Below are positions 1-7,200 of a DNA stretch of 45,612 nt, in pieces. The DNA lies in the NCBI GenBank assembly GCA_023435225.1, contig JAEYRX010000030.1, forward strand, positions 1-45,612, in the 5' to 3' direction. The stretch comes from Bacillota bacterium (GTDB lineage: Bacteria; Bacillota; UBA4882; UBA8346). Position 1 is the stretch's first letter. Each line of letters starts with the position of its first letter. Both the position numbers and the translations under genes were made by a program. The notes under the pieces were generated by a model. It was not told where the DNA came from. It ran no database searches and saw only the letters and a program-made list of their open reading frames with translations.

Positions 1-9
1 CAGAAGGAC

Positions 10-124
10 TGTCCACTTTAGACCGGAATAGGTGTCCAGTTTCCGCCGGAATTAGTGTCCAGTTTGACCCGGAATCGGTGTCCACTTTCGGCCGGAATCA
101 CTGTCCAGTTTGCACCGGAATATG
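10..124. repeat. Five 23-bp-period direct repeats, probable insertion-sequence end
   Basis: The pentamer TGTCC starts at 10, 33, 56, 79 and 102, exactly 23 bp apart. Each copy is followed by A(C/G)TTT and, further on, CCGGAAT. A decayed sixth copy may begin near 123. Regular multi-copy repeats of this kind at a border are known from the ends of IS21-type elements, where they bind transposase. No transposase gene lies inside the window, so the element would continue to the left or be a remnant. The repeat is directly visible; the IS21 link is inference. Confidence 0.6.
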
Positions 125-761
125 CACTTTGATGTTAATTCCAAATAGCGCGAATAAATTCGTTCCTGAAAACTATTGCTATAAATCAATTCTAAGACAC
201 GCTTACAAAAATTAGGGGGTCAGTTTTAAACGTAAAAAAAATCAAAAAGGGGTCAATTTTAAGTGACAATCTACACCCATTTATCCGGATAGTTCCGTCC
301 ACGGCGCGCCTCTCAAAGCCCGCCTGGTCATCGTATAAACCCGCATTATGCAAACCCGTGCCGTCCATCGAAGAAGTGGGCGGTTTTTACATAATAGGTT
401 TATACGACGCCCGGAAGAGAAGTCAAGGAAGAGGCAGGCTTTGGGGGCACAGGCCGTTAAGTCGGCGTTGGGGGGCTAAAAGATTTCCGGGATGGTTTAG
501 TAAGTCGGCTTTGGCGGGTATTTGTCCGGGTTAATATCTCCGACAGCGGCAGCACGCAGACATTTGGAAGCGGAAAATATCAGGTCTGCTCCCACTGCCG
601 CGCCTGGGAGATCGAAGAAGCCAACCGGCCCGCCCTTTCAGAATGAAGATAGTAATTCGCTATGGCGATTGTATTAAGGTTAGCTTCCGGAACAGTTGCG
701 CTCCGATCTTGACACAATCGCCTTCGCTCATTGGGGAGGCTAATAGGAAAGGAAAAGAAAA
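125..761. other. Decayed non-coding stretch with repeats, an imperfect palindrome and a gene scrap
   Basis: There is no convincing gene here. GGGGTCAGTTTTAA (about 216-229) and GGGGTCAATTTTAA (249-262) form a second repeat pair, possibly another element end. An imperfect palindrome pairs 331-350 with 390-407 (TCGTATAAACC against GGTTTATACGA) and outer arms 308-325 with 432-448. From 461 to 646 one plus-strand frame stays open without a clear start or Shine-Dalgarno and ends in a Cys-x-x-Cys-bearing tail. This may be the 3' scrap of a lost gene. The block reads as a site of repeated insertion and deletion. Confidence 0.4.
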
Positions 762-790
762 TGGAAACCGGAATCAGAGTATGATATACT
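762..790 (+). promoter_or_regulatory. Candidate promoter of the PIN toxin-antitoxin pair
   Basis: TGGAAA (762-767, weak -35) is followed after 17 bp by TATACT (785-790, good -10). Transcription would begin near 796, which leaves room for the Shine-Dalgarno GGTGAG at 797-802 and favours the ATG at 807 over the upstream ATG at 795. The -35 matches only four of six positions. Confidence 0.4.
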
Positions 791-806
791 TAAGATGGTG
801 AGAAAA

Positions 807-1295
807 ATGAGAAAAACAAAGATTTACCTGGACACATTCGTGATCAGCTTCTATTTCGCCGAAGACGCGCCTGAAAAGATGGCCGTTACCCGGAAATTTT
901 TTGACCAAGAACTGACAAAAGGAACATATGAAATATATCTATCGGCTTTGACACTTCAAGAACTTGGAGATTGCAAAGATTTTACGTTGCAAGCTAAGCT
1001 AGTAAAGTTTGCCTATGCGCTACCTGCCCAAATTCTCGAATCAACGGCCGAAATTGACGAAGTTAGCCAACAATTTGTAGAAGAAGGCGTAATCCCCACC
1101 AAATATCTGGATGATGCCATTCACATAGCAAACGCCGTATTAAACGATATGGATTATATTGTTAGCTGGAATTTTAAGCATTTGGTCAAACCTAAAACAA
1201 AGAAAGCTGTTAGAGCTTTTTCCATCAAAGAAGGATATAAAGAAATCGAAATCGTAACCCCGGAGGAGGTGGTAAGCGATGAAAGCGGAATATGA
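807..1295 (+). CDS. PIN-domain ribonuclease, probable toxin of a type II toxin-antitoxin pair
   Basis: A 162-residue PIN-fold protein. The N-terminal strand KIYLDTFVIS supplies the first acidic residue (Asp9). Glu52 in LQELGD, Asp102/Asp103 in LDDAIHIA and Asp116 in NDMDYIVSWNF complete the acidic cluster that holds Mg2+ in PIN nucleases. The ending DAIHIA...IVSWNFKHL is typical of VapC-related PIN proteins, which cleave RNA. An ATG at 795 is also in frame, but 807 has GGTGAG four bases upstream and begins directly at the PIN strand. The 3' end overlaps the next small gene by 17 bp, a usual sign of a co-translated toxin and antitoxin. Target RNA unknown. Confidence 0.85.
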   Translation: MRKTKIYLDTFVISFYFAEDAPEKMAVTRKFFDQELTKGTYEIYLSALTLQELGDCKDFTLQAKLVKFAYALPAQILESTAEIDEVSQQFVEEGVIPTKYLDDAIHIANAVLNDMDYIVSWNFKHLVKPKTKKAVRAFSIKEGYKEIEIVTPEEVVSDESGI

Positions 1296-1455
1296 AGAAC
1301 CAAGAGTAATGAGAGAGTTACATGAAATTCGGGTCAAACATTACGAAGAAACCAAACACATGACCGCTGAAGAACGCGCCAAATCAATCAACGAAGAAGC
1401 CCGAAAAGTAGCCGAAAAATATGGCTTAAAGTTCAAATTTGTAGAAAGACATTGA
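1279..1455 (+). CDS. Small acidic/basic helical protein, probable antitoxin of the PIN toxin
   Basis: A 58-residue ORF with a very strong Shine-Dalgarno (GGAGGAGGT) before its ATG. It starts inside the 3' end of the PIN gene and a terminator overlaps its stop. The product is highly charged, predicted helical (MTAEERAKSINEEARKVAEK) and ends in the strand-like KFKFVERH. It has no recognised DNA-binding fold. Overlap, size and charge support the antitoxin role; the order toxin then antitoxin is the reverse of most VapBC pairs but is known for some PIN families. Function is inferred from context only. Confidence 0.7.
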   Translation: MKAEYEEPRVMRELHEIRVKHYEETKHMTAEERAKSINEEARKVAEKYGLKFKFVERH

Positions 1456-1479
1456 CCCGATGATTCGGGTTTGTTTTTT
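1455..1479 (+). terminator. Rho-independent terminator of the toxin-antitoxin pair
   Basis: ACCCGA (1455-1460) pairs with TCGGGT (1465-1470) around a TGAT loop, followed by a T-rich run to 1479. It starts at the last base of the antitoxin stop codon, so the pair is a closed transcription unit. Confidence 0.75.
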
Positions 1480-1931
1480 AGGGAGCACTCGGGGGCTGAA
1501 GAGTGAAACAACTATCAGAAATACATCAGTCGAGGCGGGGGGAACACCGGGTCAAACAACGAGGCCGATGCGTGGCAGCTGCCTGGATTCTCACTGTCAA
1601 ACCATTATTGTTTTAATTTGTTAATAACTGTAGCTTTATCCATTAACCATTACTTCGGCTGCTTTTAAATCATAATCAGCAAGATCAATCCAATATTGAA
1701 CTTTATCTATCGGCAATTATGATCAAGCCCCTTTCTAAGATTATTTAACCACAAATATATATTTATGGATTAAAAAGAGTTGTACAATTTATTTTTTAAC
1801 ATATCTTTGGGAAATATGATTGACGAATGTTTCAAAAAACTACTATAAAAAATAGTACTAATCAAATTTTTAATTTTATGATAATATCACCATGAAAATA
1901 ATACTTATTGAATCAAACTGAAAGTAAAGGA
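1480..1931. other. Gene-poor stretch around a HEPN gene fragment
   Basis: Apart from the HEPN remnant on the minus strand (1636-1716), no coding signal is visible. 1740-1890 is very AT-rich. An ATG at 1891 opens only nine codons. No transposase or tRNA was seen. Confidence 0.5.
1636..1716 (-). pseudogene. HEPN-domain protein, N-terminal fragment
   Basis: Read on the minus strand from a TTG at 1716, 26 codons give PIDKVQYWIDLADYDLKAAE followed by VMVNG and a stop. This is the characteristic start of small HEPN-domain proteins (W-x-x-x-A-x-x-D-L-x-x-A). A Shine-Dalgarno (AAGGGG) lies about ten bases before the TTG. The normal protein runs on for about 100 more residues, including the R-x4-6-H RNase motif; nothing like it follows here. 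No MNT nucleotidyltransferase partner is visible upstream. It looks like the broken remains of a HEPN/MNT-type toxin system beside an intact PIN system. Confidence 0.6.
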
Positions 1932-2159
1932 ATGAAGATCATCATGGGACCGGTTCATTTTCGGAATTCTCAAGGAAAGGTTTTATATTTACAACATCTA
2001 GCAATTGATGATAATGGAATCCATATGAAATCTCCATTTAGGCTCCCTTTTCAAGGCCATTTTGTCGGAGAGCTGCTAATTGATCCGGCTGGGACCAATT
2101 ATCGAATTGCCAAAATGAGTATTCAATCCAGCGAGGTATGGTTGGAACAATGCAATTGA
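1932..2159 (+). CDS. Small PilZ-like protein (tentative)
   Basis: About 75 residues. The stretch LAIDDNGIHMKSPFRLPFQG, followed by HFVGELLID, resembles the core of PilZ domains (D-x-S-x-x-G-I...SP-x-x-LP-x-G-x-x-V-x-x-EL), which bind cyclic di-GMP or act as protein-binding relatives. The N-terminal RxxxR motif needed for c-di-GMP binding is missing, so binding is doubtful. The start is uncertain: a TTG at 1908 lacks a Shine-Dalgarno, the ATG at 1932 has AAAGGA unusually close, and an ATG at 1944 has it twelve bases away. A good terminator follows. It may be a truncated gene. Confidence 0.45.
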   Translation: MKIIMGPVHFRNSQGKVLYLQHLAIDDNGIHMKSPFRLPFQGHFVGELLIDPAGTNYRIAKMSIQSSEVWLEQCN

Positions 2160-2221
2160 TATAATAAATAAAAATTATATTGAGTGGTTACTCAAACATT
2201 AGTTATTTGTGTAGCTTTCGG

Positions 2222-2247
2222 AATCAGGAGAAATCCTGATTTTTTTG
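2222..2247 (+). terminator. Rho-independent terminator after the PilZ-like ORF
   Basis: AATCAGGA and TCCTGATT form a perfect 8-bp stem closed by a GAAA tetraloop, followed by a T run. Confidence 0.85.
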
Positions 2248-2350
2248 TTTTGGATGAAAAGGTTTTCGATATTTTCTATGCTTTACTTTCTGGTTCAATA
2301 CCTTCATTGGCAACTTTTTTTGTAACTTAAAATGTGATATACTCAAAAAA

Positions 2351-2580
2351 AGTTCATTAGTTATTGATTACTAGTTATCAGCTATTGGTTCATAAGTTCA
2401 ATAGTTCATTAGTACTAATTATTCGAGTAAAACTAAATTTAAGAGATTTAATTCAAACTCCCATTACCTATTTTTAGTTCAAGAATAACGTTTCAACTGT
2501 AAACTATTTATAATTTTGAAATTTATAATCCGAAATTATTAAAAATAATTGTCAATTCTCAATTCTCAATTGTCAATTCT
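2351..2580. repeat. Heptad repeat tracts upstream of the TPR gene
   Basis: Two tracts share a 7-bp rhythm. 2351-2412 is made of variants of AGTTCAT and TAGTTAT with occasional one-base slips. 2547-2580 is a cleaner run of AATTGTC and AATTCTC units. The rest of 2161-2599 is AT-rich with no gene seen. The same word families recur at many other gaps in the window. Confidence 0.7.
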
Positions 2581-2599
2581 AATAAAGGGTTGGTGAGCT

Positions 2600-5020
2600 A
2601 TGAAATACACCAAATACGTTCTATTCGAACCCAAAAGTTCCGAATTCAGCAAGCCTAAGACCGGTAAACCGGAGTACTTGGAAACTCTGAAAATTGCCGA
2701 TGGCTTGCTGGACAAAGATCAGTTGGTGGAATCCATAGCGGAATACTCTAAACTTTTGCCACAAATATCAAAAGATAAAGAACCCTGGTTATATGGTTAC
2801 ATCCAGCGTAACTTGGGTTATTGTTATCGAAAACTCTCTTTCTCCACTGAGGGCGAGGAAAATTTATATAACGCCTTGAAAGCCTTAGAAGCGGCTTTAC
2901 AAAACGGTAATAAACAGAATACCCTGGAATATGCTTTCATTCAAAACGAACTCGTAGCTGTTTATGCTTCTCTAGTAGAATATGATGATAAATCGGGGTT
3001 TATCGCTAAAGTTGTTGCTGCGGCAACGGAAAATATTAATTTCTTAGCGGCGTATTTGAAAAGTTGCAATCCCAAGCAACAACCATACCAAGTTGCGATG
3101 GCCAATTGTCTGACCGGGATCGCCTATAACCTATTGGCGGAGTACCACGAACGGGATATTAATTTGGAGAAAGCCATTCAAGCGCTGGAAGAAGCCGGGC
3201 CATACTTGGACTCGGAAGAGTATCCGTCCAGTTACGCCTTACACAAGGTTAATTTAGGGTATTCACTGGATCAAAGTGTGGAATACGGCAAGCCGGAATA
3301 TCGCCGGCGATCTCTGGAAGCTTATGAGGAGGCTTTAAAGATCTACAATAGCGCCTCCGGTTATGTGTTGGAATACTCCTATACCCAGAACTGTATCGCC
3401 AATATCTATATTGATCTGGCTCAGGCTGAAAATAATAATGAACATCTTAATCAGGCCGTTAAAGCATGCCAGGAAGCCTTGCGGGTCTTCTCCGCCGATC
3501 AAAAATATCCCTTAAATTATGCCTTGATATTGCATAATTTAGGTTCAGCCTGCAAGTTATATACCAAAACCCGGAATAAAGAAGAGTATTATGAAAAAGC
3601 GCTCCATTACTTTCATCAGGTTTTAGAGGTGGAGAACCTCTCCCGTTATTCGGAGGTTTATGGGTCTACTTATTTGAATATGGGGATTATCTATTTTGAG
3701 CTGGCCGAATCTGAGCACCATTCCAAATTTTTGGCTAAAGCCGGTGAAATTTTGGAACAAGCTATACAAATATATGATAAAGCTGAATATCCTCATCGAT
3801 ATGCCATTACCCAATCCAGTCTAGGGAATGTTTACTTGGCTTTATCGAAATTCAACAATAATCCGGAAAACCTGGAGAAAGCGGATCAAGCTTTTAGTGA
3901 AGCCCTCACTGTTTTTCAAGGGGGTTTTTCCCCGGCCGGTTATGCTAAAAATCTGTATTATCTTGGTGAGACTTTCCGGGAAAAAGCCAAAATTACAGAC
4001 CGGGAAAACAATTTGCTGCAGGCCGTTACTTACTTTGAAAATGCTTTGCAAATCTTTACAGCCGAAGATTATTTAGCTGATTATGTATTGGTTGCCAACG
4101 AAATTGCCGAAGTTTACAGCAGTTTAGCCGAGTTAAAACCGGATGAACAATATTTTACCAAAGCGATTCAAATCTTTGAAGGAATTCTGAAGATTTATTC
4201 ACCGGAGAAATATCCGCTGGAATACGCTAAAACGCTTACGAAATCGGCCAGAGTTTGGCGGAATTATGCTAAATTCCGGAATAAAGAATTAAACCTCAAT
4301 AAAGCTTTAAAGGCTTTTCGGGAAGCTGCCAAGATTCTCAATTTCGATCAGTACCCCCGGGAAAATGGAGAGTTAAATTTGGAAATAGCCCGAGTTTTAG
4401 CTATTATGGCCGAAATTAATCAAAAAGAATATAACTTAACATTGGCGCTTAAAGCTTTTGAATCGGCTTTAAAAGTCTTTACTAGAGTGGAAGAACCTAA
4501 AAAATATACGGAGATCCAGTGTGACTTGGGCGATGTATATTTAGGTTTGTCAGAGGTTAGTCAGGATAATGATTACCAACAGAAAGCTTTCCAATATTTC
4601 GAAGAAGCCCTGGATTTTTATAATATTGAGAAATGGCCGCAGGAGTTTGCTACCTATACCAACCGGATCGGGATTATCTATAAAATAATGGCCGATTCCG
4701 CCGTCAGTTCTTCCTTTAAGACCTTAGAGGAATTCCGGGAGTATAAAATCGATCGTCTTTCCAATGCGCTGGGTGCATTCACCGGAGCGCTGCGGATTTT
4801 TACCCCGGAAGAATATCCGGAAGAATACGGAATGGTTCAGTTTAATATTGGGTCAGTCTATGCCATAATGGCTGAGGTTCAACAAAAGGAAGAAAATCTG
4901 GCTAAAGCCGCCGAAGCTTACCAAGAGGCTCTTCAGGTATATGTACCGGAAAAATATCCGGCTGAAAATAAGAAAGTGAGTTACCATTTGGAGCGGGTGA
5001 AGCAACGACTTAGCTTTTAA
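2600..5020 (+). CDS. Large TPR-type repeat protein (about 15 repeats of 47-48 residues)
   Basis: 806 residues, cytosolic (no signal peptide or membrane helix), built almost wholly of helix-pair repeats of about 47-48 residues. The unit consensus is YPxxYAxxxxNLGxVYxxLA, then a charged linker, then NLxKAxxAFxEALKIY. These are tetratricopeptide-like units, longer than the canonical 34 residues because of an extra loop or helix. About 15 units can be counted; the first three are the most diverged and one near residue 700 has an insertion. Such proteins scaffold protein complexes; no catalytic domain is visible at either end. The ATG has GGTGAG upstream. Neighbouring genes give no clear partner, so the role is unknown. 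Confidence 0.85.
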   Translation: MKYTKYVLFEPKSSEFSKPKTGKPEYLETLKIADGLLDKDQLVESIAEYSKLLPQISKDKEPWLYGYIQRNLGYCYRKLSFSTEGEENLYNALKALEAALQNGNKQNTLEYAFIQNELVAVYASLVEYDDKSGFIAKVVAAATENINFLAAYLKSCNPKQQPYQVAMANCLTGIAYNLLAEYHERDINLEKAIQALEEAGPYLDSEEYPSSYALHKVNLGYSLDQSVEYGKPEYRRRSLEAYEEALKIYNSASGYVLEYSYTQNCIANIYIDLAQAENNNEHLNQAVKACQEALRVFSADQKYPLNYALILHNLGSACKLYTKTRNKEEYYEKALHYFHQVLEVENLSRYSEVYGSTYLNMGIIYFELAESEHHSKFLAKAGEILEQAIQIYDKAEYPHRYAITQSSLGNVYLALSKFNNNPENLEKADQAFSEALTVFQGGFSPAGYAKNLYYLGETFREKAKITDRENNLLQAVTYFENALQIFTAEDYLADYVLVANEIAEVYSSLAELKPDEQYFTKAIQIFEGILKIYSPEKYPLEYAKTLTKSARVWRNYAKFRNKELNLNKALKAFREAAKILNFDQYPRENGELNLEIARVLAIMAEINQKEYNLTLALKAFESALKVFTRVEEPKKYTEIQCDLGDVYLGLSEVSQDNDYQQKAFQYFEEALDFYNIEKWPQEFATYTNRIGIIYKIMADSAVSSSFKTLEEFREYKIDRLSNALGAFTGALRIFTPEEYPEEYGMVQFNIGSVYAIMAEVQQKEENLAKAAEAYQEALQVYVPEKYPAENKKVSYHLERVKQRLSF

Positions 5021-5356
5021 ACAGGAGTCAGGAGCCAGTAGTGTAAGAGGTTCTGTGTTCTATCGTTATGTAGGTCACAGTAAACAGGATAAAAAAATAA
5101 AAATCATTTTGACTTCGAAGCATCAACGGAATATCTCCTGACGCCTAATTGCTGATTATTGTAGGCATGAATAAGATTATATACAGTGTCTCTACTTCGG
5201 TTATACTAAGTTATATAAAATAAAGAAAATTTTATGATTTAATTTCACATCCCAAATACCGGCTGTGAATTACAACCACGGTATTTTCTTCATTTTATGA
5301 ATCAAGGAAATATGTTGAATTCAAAAACATAATTCAATATATTTAGAGGCGATTTA
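5021..5356. other. Intergenic gap with a short heptad tract
   Basis: Directly after the TPR gene lie GGAGTCA and GGAGCCA units (about 5023-5040). No ORF with a Shine-Dalgarno is seen. The remaining sequence is AT-rich; a terminator-like hairpin occupies 5254-5290. Confidence 0.5.
5254..5290 (+). terminator. Terminator-like hairpin
   Basis: AAATACCG (5254-5261) pairs with CGGTATTT (5279-5286) across a 17-base loop and is followed by TTCTT. The long loop and short T run make it moderate. It lies about 230 bp after the TPR gene. Confidence 0.5.
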
Positions 5357-5923
5357 ATGGATTGGCTGGAGTTGAGCCGTTTTGTATTTAAACCAATTGC
5401 AATTTACTTGGCGGCGCTAGCCGTCGTTAGGTTGGTCGGTAAAAGAGCGTTAGGCCAATTGACCTTATTTGATCTGGTAATTATGGCCGGTATCGGAGAT
5501 GTTATTGTAGTAGTAGGACTGGAACAGAGTGTTTCTTTTCAAAAAGGGCTGGTTATTTTGGGGGTAATTACCGGATTGGAATTATTTTTGTCCTTGGCTT
5601 CGTACCACTCCCGGTTTTTTTCGCGGTTATTTGAAGGGAAACCGACGATTTTGATCAAAGACGGGATGCTCCTGGAGGATAATTTGCTTAAAGAACACCT
5701 GACCTTGGCGGATCTCCGACAAGAACTGCGGAAACAAGGAGTCGCCAAAATTTCTCTGGTTTCCCAAGCCGTCTTCGAAGCCTGTGGAAAGCTCAGTATT
5801 ATTTTAAAAGAAGAGGAGCAACCAAGTAACCTTCAATTGCAACAAGAATTAGTCTCAATCCGGGAGGAACTGAACGAGCTCCGAGAAATATTAAAAGGGG
5901 CTGTCAAAGCAAACAATAAATGA
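5357..5923 (+). CDS. DUF421 (YetF-family) membrane protein
   Basis: 188 residues. Two or three hydrophobic helices occupy residues 1-80, with the family signature GKRALGQLTLFDLVIMAGIGD near residues 28-49. The cytosolic domain follows with EGKPTILIKDGMLLEDNL, LTLADLRQELRKQGV and VFEACGKLSII, all hallmarks of YetF/DUF421 proteins. These are found widely in spore-formers and the B. subtilis YetF family is linked to spore and membrane functions; the biochemical role is unsettled. The C-terminal 35 residues form a charged helix, probably a coiled coil. Length is slightly shorter than the common 220-230. AGAGGCG precedes the ATG. Confidence 0.9.
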   Translation: MDWLELSRFVFKPIAIYLAALAVVRLVGKRALGQLTLFDLVIMAGIGDVIVVVGLEQSVSFQKGLVILGVITGLELFLSLASYHSRFFSRLFEGKPTILIKDGMLLEDNLLKEHLTLADLRQELRKQGVAKISLVSQAVFEACGKLSIILKEEEQPSNLQLQQELVSIREELNELREILKGAVKANNK

Positions 5924-5938
5924 ATGCCGTCATCTTCA

Positions 5939-6000
5939 CCAGGCCCTAAAGGACCTGGCTAGGTTAAATAAAATCGTTCTTAAGCCCCATGAATGGGGCT
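5939..6000. other. Two hairpins between the DUF421 and phosphatase-like genes
   Basis: CCAGG (5939-5943) pairs with CCTGG (5954-5958), and AGCCCC (5983-5988) with GGGGCT (5995-6000). Neither has a T run, so they are not plain terminators. They may be RNA structures at the end of the DUF421 message or in the leader of the next gene. Confidence 0.35.
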
Positions 6001-6104
6001 GGGTGTACAGAACCGGCAAAAGATTGTTTTGTATTAAAGAATTTATTGGACTTTAAAATGAGTTTAATTCCATATAATTTGACAGCCCCAAAGGAGTCTT
6101 AATT

Positions 6105-7031
6105 ATGGCGCTCCTGATGGTTTTTATCGATGGGTTTGGTTTGGGAGCCGACAATCCGGAAACTAACCCCTTTGTCACAGCAGAGATGCCCTATTTTCAT
6201 AATTTACTTGGGGCTCCATTAGTGGCGGAAACTATTAAAAACGAATATATTTCACCAGGAGTATTAATAAATGCCACCGACGCTAACCTGGATACACCCG
6301 GATTACCTCAAAGCGCTACCGGACAGACGGCGTTATTCACCGGAATTAACGGCGCCAAGGTTGCCGGCCGCCATGTAAACGGTTTTCCAACCATGGCTTT
6401 GCGGGATATATTAAAAGAACACAGCATTTTTAAGGTATTGAACCGGAGTGGACAATCGACTGTTTTTGCCAATACTTTTACTAAAGAGTATTTTGAGACT
6501 GTGGAAAGAGGCAAATGGCGGCATTCGGTTACCACCACCGCTGCTTTGGCCGGAGGGGTCAAGTTACTGATGGTTCCTAATCTGCTTCACGGTGAAGCGG
6601 TTTACCAGGATATTATTAATGAGCAGTTAAGGGAACGAGGCTACGAGGTTCCTTTGATTGAACCGGAGACAGCAGCTGAAAATCTGGTTAAATTGGCCTT
6701 AAAAAATGAATTTACATTATTTGAATATTTTCAGACAGACCATTGCGGGCATAAACAGGATTTTGAATTAGCCCGGCTTTTGTTAAACCGGTTGGACCGT
6801 TTTTTGGGGACTGTCGCCAAGCGAATAGTAGAAAACGATTTAACTTTATTAATCGTCAGTGACCATGGTAATATCGAAGATTTGAGTGTCAGGACCCATA
6901 CCCGGAATATGGTCCCTACTATTGTTATGGGAAAAGATATTTCTATATTTTCCGGGATTCAAACCATCATGGATGTTTATCCGGCGGTGTTGAAATATGT
7001 GTTTGAAAGTCAAAAGTCAGATGTTGAATAA
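6105..7031 (+). CDS. Stand-alone alkaline-phosphatase-superfamily metalloenzyme
   Basis: 308 residues. The fold is that of the superfamily containing cofactor-independent phosphoglycerate mutase and phosphopentomutase. Metal ligands and nucleophile can be placed: Asp9 in FIDGFG, Ser70/Thr72 in LPQSATGQTALFTG, Asp212/His213/His216 in TDHCGHKQD, Asp253/His254 in SDHGN, and His265. The protein is much shorter than phosphoglycerate mutase (about 510) and lacks its separate second domain, so it is not gpmI. It belongs to a family of short stand-alone members of unknown substrate, probably a phosphomonoester hydrolase or transferase. AAAGGAG precedes the ATG. A heptad repeat tract separates it from the U32 gene. 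Confidence 0.8.
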   Translation: MALLMVFIDGFGLGADNPETNPFVTAEMPYFHNLLGAPLVAETIKNEYISPGVLINATDANLDTPGLPQSATGQTALFTGINGAKVAGRHVNGFPTMALRDILKEHSIFKVLNRSGQSTVFANTFTKEYFETVERGKWRHSVTTTAALAGGVKLLMVPNLLHGEAVYQDIINEQLRERGYEVPLIEPETAAENLVKLALKNEFTLFEYFQTDHCGHKQDFELARLLLNRLDRFLGTVAKRIVENDLTLLIVSDHGNIEDLSVRTHTRNMVPTIVMGKDISIFSGIQTIMDVYPAVLKYVFESQKSDVE

Positions 7032-7049
7032 TGTTGAATACTAAAAGTA

Positions 7050-7187
7050 ATTTATCAAAAGTCATGTCGAAAGTCAAACGTTAATATATAAAGTCGAAAG
7101 TCAAAAGTCGAAGGTCGTAAAGACCTTTAGACTTTTGACCTTTGACTTCGGACTTTTCAGATTTTTAACTTTAGACTTTCGACGATT
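7050..7187. repeat. Heptad repeat tract forming an inverted pair
   Basis: Units AAAGTCG, AAAGTCA and AAGGTCG run from about 7062 to 7118. The reverse-complement family (GACTTTT, GACCTTT, GACTTCG) runs on to about 7183. The two halves can fold into one long imperfect hairpin centred near 7122. A reading frame starting at 7135 runs through this tract into the next gene, but it only translates repeat DNA. Confidence 0.75.
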
Positions 7188-7200
7188 GTATGGGGTTTCA

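Noticed and set aside
461..646. Open frame with a Cys-x-x-Cys tail as a real gene
   Set aside because: No start codon with a Shine-Dalgarno and no recognised family; kept only as a possible gene scrap.
2161..2600. CRISPR array
   Set aside because: The repeats are only 7 bp, degenerate and without spacers.
5939..6000. Riboswitch before the phosphatase-like gene
   Set aside because: Two simple hairpins are visible but no known aptamer core.
7135..7200. Extended start for the U32 protein at 7135
   Set aside because: The extra 22 codons only translate the heptad repeats and have no Shine-Dalgarno; the ATG at 7201 has one.
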